Shown here: one piece after another, positions 56,006-64,000 of the stretch | How positions within the stretch are numbered: position 1 is the stretch's first letter | Layout: each line of letters begins with the position of its first letter | Assembly: GCF_003259195.1 (NCBI RefSeq) | Contig: NZ_QJPK01000012.1 | Span: forward strand, 1-64,000 | Origin: Paracoccus sediminilitoris | GTDB taxonomy: Bacteria > Pseudomonadota > Alphaproteobacteria > Rhodobacterales > Rhodobacteraceae | Direction: 5' to 3' | Length of the DNA: 64,000 nucleotides | Notes under the pieces: generated by a model | Told to the model about the DNA's origin: nothing | The model's input: the letters and a program-made list of their open reading frames with translations, nothing else | Databases searched by the model: none | Program-made: the position numbers and the translations under genes

Positions 56006-57447
56006 GCCTGAACGCCCAACCGACCGCCAGCCTGTTCATCAATGGCAAACATGTCGAAGGACAGGGCAAGGAACTGCCCGTCCGCTATGCCTATACCGGC
56101 GAGACCATCGCGACGCTGCACGAGGCATCGACCGATCAGGTGGCCGAGGCCTGCAAGGCCGCCAAGGAGGCGCAGCCCGCATGGGCCGCCATGGCCCCCG
56201 CCGATCGCGGCCGGATCCTGGGCCGCGCAGCCGCGATCATTATGGAACGCAACGACGAACTGGCGCGCCTTGAAACGCTGGACACCGGCAAGCCCATTCA
56301 GGAAACGCTGGTTGCGGATTGGCCTTCGGGGGCGGCGGCGCTGGAATATTTCGCGGGTCTGGCGGCGACGCTGACCGGCCAGTACATCCCGCTTGGTGCC
56401 GATTGGGCCTATACCCGTCGCGAGGCGCTTGGCGTCTGCGCGGGCATCGGCGCGTGGAACTATCCCAGCCAGATCGCCTGCTGGAAGGCCGCGCCGGCGC
56501 TGATCATGGGCAACACAATGGTCTTCAAACCTTCCGAGGAAACGCCGCTAGGTGCCTTGAAACTGGCGGAAATCTTCATCGAGGCCGGAATGCCGCCGGG
56601 CGTCTTCAACGTCGTTCAGGGCCGCGGTGAGGTAGGTGGGGCGCTGGTCACCGACCCCAATGTCGCCAAGGTCTCGCTGACGGGTTCGGTGCCGACGGGC
56701 CGCAAGGTCTATGCCGCCGCAGCCGAAGGCATGCGCCATGTCACCATGGAACTGGGCGGCAAGTCGCCGCTGATCGTCTTTGACGACGCGAACTTGGAAG
56801 ATGCGGTCAGCGCGGCGATCCTGGCCAATTTCTACAGCTCGGGTCAGATCTGTTCGAACGGCACGCGCGTCTTCCTGCAGGAAGGCATCAAGGGTCCGTT
56901 CCTTGAGCGGCTGGCCGAACGCGTCAAGGCGATCAAGATGGGCGATCCCCTGGACCCCGATACCAATCACGGCCCGATCATCAACCCGACGCAGGCCTCC
57001 AAGATCCGCGAGGCCATCGAGGCCGGTCAGGCCGCCGGTGCGCGCCTAGTCTGCGGCGGGCCTGGCGAGGGTGCCTTCATACCGCCGACCGTCTTTGCCG
57101 ACGCGACCGACGACATGACCATCGCCACCGACGAAATCTTCGGCCCGGTCATGACCACGCTGTCCTTCTTTGACGAGGCCGAGGCCCTGCGCCGCGCCAA
57201 TGGCACGGGCTTTGGTCTGGCCGCGGGCGTCTTCACCCAGGATCTGACCCGTGCCCACCGCATGGCGGCGGGCCTTGAGGCGGGTACCTGCTGGATCAAC
57301 ACCTACAACCTGACCCCAGTCGAGATGCCCTTCGGCGGCGTCAAGAATTCGGGGCTGGGCCGCGAGAATTCCGCCGCTGCGATCGAGCACTATTCGCAGC
57401 TGAAATCGGTCTATGTCGGAATGGGAGGCGTCGATGCCCCGTACTGA
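56002..57447 (+). CDS. betB: Betaine-aldehyde dehydrogenase BetB
   Basis: BetB oxidises betaine aldehyde to glycine betaine with NAD(P). The 481-residue product has [37 protein letters not shown], the general base Glu in [12 protein letters not shown], and the catalytic Cys in [16 protein letters not shown]. The C-terminal [12 protein letters not shown] is typical. The start at 56002 overlaps betI by four bases, and the end overlaps betA by 14. Confidence 0.97.
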   Translation: MSLNAQPTASLFINGKHVEGQGKELPVRYAYTGETIATLHEASTDQVAEACKAAKEAQPAWAAMAPADRGRILGRAAAIIMERNDELARLETLDTGKPIQETLVADWPSGAAALEYFAGLAATLTGQYIPLGADWAYTRREALGVCAGIGAWNYPSQIACWKAAPALIMGNTMVFKPSEETPLGALKLAEIFIEAGMPPGVFNVVQGRGEVGGALVTDPNVAKVSLTGSVPTGRKVYAAAAEGMRHVTMELGGKSPLIVFDDANLEDAVSAAILANFYSSGQICSNGTRVFLQEGIKGPFLERLAERVKAIKMGDPLDPDTNHGPIINPTQASKIREAIEAGQAAGARLVCGGPGEGAFIPPTVFADATDDMTIATDEIFGPVMTTLSFFDEAEALRRANGTGFGLAAGVFTQDLTRAHRMAAGLEAGTCWINTYNLTPVEMPFGGVKNSGLGRENSAAAIEHYSQLKSVYVGMGGVDAPY

Positions 57448-59098
57448 GAACACGAACGCGGCAGCACCCGCGGATTACGTCATCATCGGAGCCGGCAGCG
57501 CGGGTTGCGCGCTGGCTTACCGCCTGACCGAGGCCGGGCGGACCGTCACCCTGATCGAATACGGCGGAAGCGATATCGGACCTTTCATCCAGATGCCCGG
57601 CGCGCTGTCCTATCCGATGAACATGGCCCGCTATGACTGGGGCTTTTCGTCCGAACCCGAAGAGCATCTGGGCGGACGCCGCCTGGCGACGCCGCGCGGC
57701 AAGGTGTTGGGCGGGTCGTCCTCGATTAACGGGATGGTCTTCGTGCGGGGTAACCCGCTGGACTACCAGCATTGGGAAGACAGCGGCGCGACCGGCTGGA
57801 ACTATGCCGACGTCCTGCCCTATTTCAAGCGGATGGAGACCTGGCATGGCGACCCGTCAGGCGATCAGACATCGCCTTGGCGCGGCGACAGCGGCCCCAT
57901 GCATGTGTCGCGCGGCAAGCGCAAGAACCCGCTGTTCAACACCTTCATCAAGGCTGGTGAGCAGGCGGGCTGGCCGCGCACCGATGATTACAACGGCGAA
58001 CACCAGGAGGGTTTCGGCCCGATGGAGGCGACCATCTGGAAGGGTCGCCGCTGGTCGACCGCCAATGCCTATCTGCGCCCCGCGAAAAAGACCGGCCTTC
58101 TAACTGTCGTCCGGGGATTGGCGCGCCGCGTCCTCTTTGAAGGAAAGCAGGCTTACGGCGTTGAACTGGATCAGAAGGGCCAGATCACGCAGGTCGAGGC
58201 CAAGCGCGAGGTCATCATCTCGGCCAGCTCGATCAATTCGCCGAAACTGCTGATGGTCTCGGGTATCGGCCCGGCTGACCATCTGCGCGAACACGGCATC
58301 ACGCCGCTGGTCGACCGTCCGGGCGTGGGCGAAAATCTGCAGGACCACTTGGAGGTCTATATGCAGTACAAATCGCTGAAACCTATCACGCTCTATACCT
58401 ATTACAACCTGCTGGGCAAAGGTCGCGTGGGGGTCGAATGGCTGCTGCAGAAGACCGGCCTGGGCGCATCGAACCAGTTCGAAAGCTGCGGGTTCATCAA
58501 ATCCGATGACAGCAAGGCCTATCCCGACATCCAATACCACTTCCTGCCCTTGGCCGTGCGCTATGACGGCAAGGCGGCGGCGTCGGGTCACGGGTTCCAG
58601 GCGCATGTCGGCCCGATGCGGTCCGCTTCGCGCGGCACGATCCGGCTGGCCAGCGGCGATCCGACCGTGGCCCCCAAGATCCACTTCAACTACATGTCGC
58701 AAGACAGCGATTGGGAGGAGTTTCGCGCCTGCGTCCGTCACACGCGCAAGATCTTCGACCAGCCCGCCTTCGCGGAATTCCGGGGCGATGAGATCCAGCC
58801 CGGCGATGATGTCCAGACCGATCGGCAGATCGACGATTTCATCCGTGAACATGCGGAATCGGCTTATCACCCCTGCGGTTCCTGCCGGATGGGCGCGGCC
58901 GACGACGCCATGGCCGTCGTCGATCCCGAACTGCGCGTGATCGGCGTCGAAGGGCTGCGCGTCGTCGACAGTTCGATCTTCCCGCGGATCACCAATGGCA
59001 ACCTGAACGGGCCATCCATCATGACCGGCGAAAAGGCCGCCGATCACATTCTGGGGCGGACGATGCTGCGCGAAGACCCGGACCAGCTTCGCGACTGA
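57434..59098 (+). CDS. betA: Choline dehydrogenase BetA
   Basis: BetA oxidises choline to betaine aldehyde. The 554-residue GMC flavoprotein starts with the FAD loop [17 protein letters not shown], then [32 protein letters not shown], and [13 protein letters not shown] with the catalytic His. The final [17 protein letters not shown] block is conserved. I use the ATG at 57434 because the next frame's start upstream is inside betB. It is membrane-associated and feeds electrons to the respiratory chain. A terminator follows. Confidence 0.96.
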   Translation: MPRTENTNAAAPADYVIIGAGSAGCALAYRLTEAGRTVTLIEYGGSDIGPFIQMPGALSYPMNMARYDWGFSSEPEEHLGGRRLATPRGKVLGGSSSINGMVFVRGNPLDYQHWEDSGATGWNYADVLPYFKRMETWHGDPSGDQTSPWRGDSGPMHVSRGKRKNPLFNTFIKAGEQAGWPRTDDYNGEHQEGFGPMEATIWKGRRWSTANAYLRPAKKTGLLTVVRGLARRVLFEGKQAYGVELDQKGQITQVEAKREVIISASSINSPKLLMVSGIGPADHLREHGITPLVDRPGVGENLQDHLEVYMQYKSLKPITLYTYYNLLGKGRVGVEWLLQKTGLGASNQFESCGFIKSDDSKAYPDIQYHFLPLAVRYDGKAAASGHGFQAHVGPMRSASRGTIRLASGDPTVAPKIHFNYMSQDSDWEEFRACVRHTRKIFDQPAFAEFRGDEIQPGDDVQTDRQIDDFIREHAESAYHPCGSCRMGAADDAMAVVDPELRVIGVEGLRVVDSSIFPRITNGNLNGPSIMTGEKAADHILGRTMLREDPDQLRD

Positions 59099-59107
59099 TG
59101 CGGAAGG

Positions 59108-59137
59108 ACCCGCGCCCCGAAAGGGACGCGGGTTTTT

Positions 59138-59138
<1 letters not shown>
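59108..59138 (+). terminator. Intrinsic terminator of the betIBA operon
   Basis: ACCCGCG (59108-59114) pairs with CGCGGGT (59127-59133), extended by CCC/GGG within the loop. A run of six T ends at 59138. It begins nine bases after the betA stop. It would also separate betA from the converging metH gene. Confidence 0.92.
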
Positions 59139-61844
<2,706 letters not shown>

Positions 61845-61852
<8 letters not shown>

Positions 61853-62888
61853 AGGCGGGCACCTTTCTGGGGGCGAAACCGGCGACGGTTTCGGCGATGG
61901 CGCGGATATGGTCGGGCGTCGTGCCGCAGCAGCCGCCGACCACGTTGACCAGCCCCTCGCGGGCGAAATCGGCGATCTGGGGGGCCATGTCGTCGGGGTC
62001 TTCGTCATATTGCCCAAAGGCATTGGGCAGGCCCGCATTGGGATAGGCGCAGATCAGCGTGTCGGCCACGCCGGACAGTTCGGCCAGATGCGGACGCATG
62101 GCATTGGCGCCAAGCGCGCAGTTCAGCCCCACGGTCCAGGGCCGCGCATGGCGGACCGAATGCCAGAGGGCCGTCGGCGTCTGGCCCGACAGCGTGCGAC
62201 CCGACGCATCGGTGATGGTCCCCGAGATCATCAGGGGCAGGGCGCGGCCATGCTCCTCCATCGCCTGGATGCAGGCAAAGATGGCGGCCTTGGCGTTCAG
62301 GGTGTCGAAGATCGTCTCGATCAGCAAGATGTCGGACCCGCCCGCGATCAACCCGCGGACCTGCTGCAGATAGGCGACGCGCAGGTCGTCGAAGGTCACG
62401 GCGCGGAAACCGGGGTCGTTCACGTCCGGGCTGATCGAGGCCGTGCGGTTCGTCGGCCCGATCGCGCCCGCCACGAAACGCGGGCGTCCGTCAATGGCCG
62501 TCGCCCGGTCCAGCGCCCGGCGCACGACGCGGGCGCCTTCGACGTTCAGGTCGTGGACGGCCTCCTGCAGACCGTAGTCGGCTTGGGCGATGGTGGTGGC
62601 GGAAAACGTGTTGGTTTCAACAATGTCGGCGCCGGCCATCGCATAGTTGAAATGGATCTCCTCGACCGCCTCGGGCTGGGTCAGGATCAGCAGGTCGTTG
62701 TTGCCCTGCTGGGGGTGGTCCGAATGGTGGCGGCAGACATGGCCCGACCCGCGGCCGGTATAGTCATCCTCGGCCAGCCCGAGGGACTGGATCTGGGTGC
62801 CCATCGCGCCATCCATGATCAGGATGCGTTCGGACGCGGCCTTGTTCAGGACCGCGAAGGCATCGGATTGGAGAAGCTTGCCGGACAT
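61845..62888 (-). CDS. Cobalamin-dependent methionine synthase, homocysteine-binding subunit
   Basis: The 347-residue product is the homocysteine S-methyltransferase module of MetH. It starts with [19 protein letters not shown]. The zinc ligands are visible: Cys in [13 protein letters not shown] and the Cys-Cys pair in [28 protein letters not shown] is also typical. The ATG at 62888 (MSGKLLQ) has an AAAGG site before it. Splitting metH into this gene and the larger one is a known variant in alphaproteobacteria, as I recall. Homocysteine bound here receives the methyl group from cobalamin on the partner subunit. Confidence 0.95.
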
Positions 62889-62985
62889 GATCGCGCCTTT
62901 CATCAGAAGTCTGTTCTATAGACGCCCGATGCCATGTCAGCAAATTCATAGTTTTCGACAAGATAATGAATTCGGCTCAAGTCGT

Positions 62986-63013
62986 TTCGGCAGCGGGCGA
63001 ACCCGCTGCCGAA
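62986..63013 (-). terminator. Strong hairpin after the binding-protein gene
   Basis: TTCGGCAGCGGG (62986-62997) pairs perfectly with CCCGCTGCCGAA (63002-63013) around a CGAA loop. It starts ten bases beyond the stop of the minus-strand substrate-binding protein. No T tract follows, but a 12-base-pair stem at this position is probably a terminator or 3' protector. Confidence 0.7.
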
Positions 63014-63023
63014 TGATAGGTGA

Positions 63024-64000
63024 TCAGAAACCGGCCTTGATCTTTTCGAACTCGGCCAGCTGCTTCTGGCGCTGTTCGGGGTCGTTCGGGGTCTGGGCCA
63101 AGACGGGGACGTCGACCTCGGCCAGGCCCTCGGCCACGGCAGGTTCATCCTTGATGGTCTCCATCGCCTCGGTCGAGGTGTGGCCATAGCCGATGGTGTC
63201 CATCAGCGCCTTGCCTGCCGACGGCTCCAGCCAGGCGTTAATGAAGTCATAGGCGCGCTCCTCGTCTCCGGGGCCGTCCTTGACGTTCACAAAGCCGCAG
63301 AAGAAGGTCGACGACCCTTCCTTTGCTTCCCGCTGGAAGCCGACAGGATAGTTGTCTTCCTGAAGATAGACGACGCCGTCATTCCACGACCACGCCACAT
63401 CGACCGCGCCCGATGCCATCAGCTGCGCCTGTTCGGACGGATCGGCCCAATAGGCGGCGACGTTCTGATGCGCCTTGCGCAGCCATTCCGCGGCGGCGGC
63501 GAACTGTTCGTCGGTCACATCCGTCCAGTCGGTGGTGCCCGTCGCCAGATAGGCCAGCGCCCAGACATCGTCCGAGCTGTCGGGCAGCGAGGTGCGGCCC
63601 TGGTATTTGGGGTTGGTGAAGACCTCCAGCGTCGAGACGTCCTCGGCCGGGACCGTTTCGCTGTTATAGGCGATGGCGGTCGCGCCCCAGTCGGTCGGGA
63701 TGAACCAGACGCCCTGATCGTCGCGGAACACCTCGGAATCCAGGAAGCGTTCGTCGATCATGTCGAAATTCGGGATCTTGGCGGTGTCCCAGGGCTCGAT
63801 CAGGCCGGCATCGCGATATTTGCTGACCATCTGGCTGCAGGGATGGACGACATCGGCCCGAAACCCCGAGGCGACCTTCTGGAACGCCTCGTCGTCGTCG
63901 CCATAGAAGGCGAAGGTGGGGCTGTCGCCATGCTTGTCGACATAGCCCTGGAAAATCGAGGGTTCTTCGAAGCCGGCCCAGTCAAAGACGGTCAGCTGGG
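63024..64000 (-). CDS. Extracellular substrate-binding protein, PotD/spermidine-putrescine type, 5' end cut
   Basis: The frame is open from 63026 to the right edge, so the N-terminus and signal peptide lie outside. About 325 residues are visible. FDWAGFEEPSIFQGYVDKHG, VHPCSQMVSKYRDAGLIEPWD, WFIPTDWGATAIAYNSE and LPDSSDDVWALAYLATG fit the PotD-like family. ASGAVDVAWSWNDGVVYLQED is the second hinge-side block. It would bind a polyamine or other organic cation for an ABC transporter whose other parts must lie to the right. The exact ligand is unknown. Ends with a hairpin after the stop. Confidence 0.9.
   Translation of the reverse strand, partial: QLTVFDWAGFEEPSIFQGYVDKHGDSPTFAFYGDDDEAFQKVASGFRADVVHPCSQMVSKYRDAGLIEPWDTAKIPNFDMIDERFLDSEVFRDDQGVWFIPTDWGATAIAYNSETVPAEDVSTLEVFTNPKYQGRTSLPDSSDDVWALAYLATGTTDWTDVTDEQFAAAAEWLRKAHQNVAAYWADPSEQAQLMASGAVDVAWSWNDGVVYLQEDNYPVGFQREAKEGSSTFFCGFVNVKDGPGDEERAYDFINAWLEPSAGKALMDTIGYGHTSTEAMETIKDEPAVAEGLAEVDVPVLAQTPNDPEQRQKQLAEFEKIKAGF

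Noticed and set aside
62889-63023. SAM or SAH riboswitch upstream of the methionine synthase genes
   Set aside because: I looked for the short Rhodobacterales-type motif and for SAM-II-like elements and found none I could support; a covariance-model search would decide.

Overview
The window is a stretch of a GC-rich alphaproteobacterial chromosome, most likely a Rhodobacterales member of the Paracoccus type. The best evidence is the run clpP, clpX, NDUFA12-type complex I subunit, mlaD, DUF2155, aat, accC, accB. The split cobalamin-dependent methionine synthase and the divergent choXWV / betIBA choline loci fit as well. The placement rests on gene content and order, not on a database search.

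Region 1 (1-8.7 kb) is accessory and partly decayed. It holds the edge of a GFA-family gene, a GNAT acetyltransferase, a thermonuclease-like protein, a small zinc-ribbon protein, an AT-rich overlapping pair (GSCFA protein and SGNH-like hydrolase), a tRNA-Pro-like 3' fragment beside a frameshifted tyrosine recombinase, an outer-membrane beta-barrel gene and an IS5-type transposase remnant. Several stretches over 300 bases have no supportable gene.

Region 2 (8.9-21.1 kb) is a plus-strand alpha-glucan cluster: GlgE, a TreS-maltokinase fusion, GlgB and MalQ, each start overlapping the previous stop as ATGA. An SDR dehydrogenase and a GH15 glucoamylase-like enzyme follow. Together they can turn trehalose into maltose, maltose 1-phosphate and branched glucan, and take glucan apart again.

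Region 3 (21.2-31.7 kb) is a polyol or ketose cluster. On the minus strand lie a ribose-type ABC transporter, an SDR dehydrogenase, a fused DhaK-DhaL kinase, a stand-alone DhaL, and a SorC-type regulator fused to a complete DhaK domain. A zinc polyol dehydrogenase is divergent. The shared promoter region carries repeated TTTGTC/GACAAA elements that look like operators. The substrate cannot be read from the sequence.

Region 4 (31.8-35.2 kb) has two converging IS5-type remnants, a transglutaminase-like protein, two tiny coupled genes, and a degenerate copy of the sequence at 5.73 kb that may be an attachment-site relic. Regions 2 and 3 may therefore be island cargo.

Region 5 (35.2-64 kb) is mostly core: trpB, DUF4893, DUF2237 and DUF2332 genes, pth, clpPX, complex I subunit, mlaD, DUF2155, aat, accCB, hisAFE, DUF2147, an alpha/beta hydrolase, a capsule-type exporter (KpsT/KpsE/KpsM-like), choline uptake and choline-to-betaine oxidation, split MetH, and an ABC substrate-binding protein running off the right edge.
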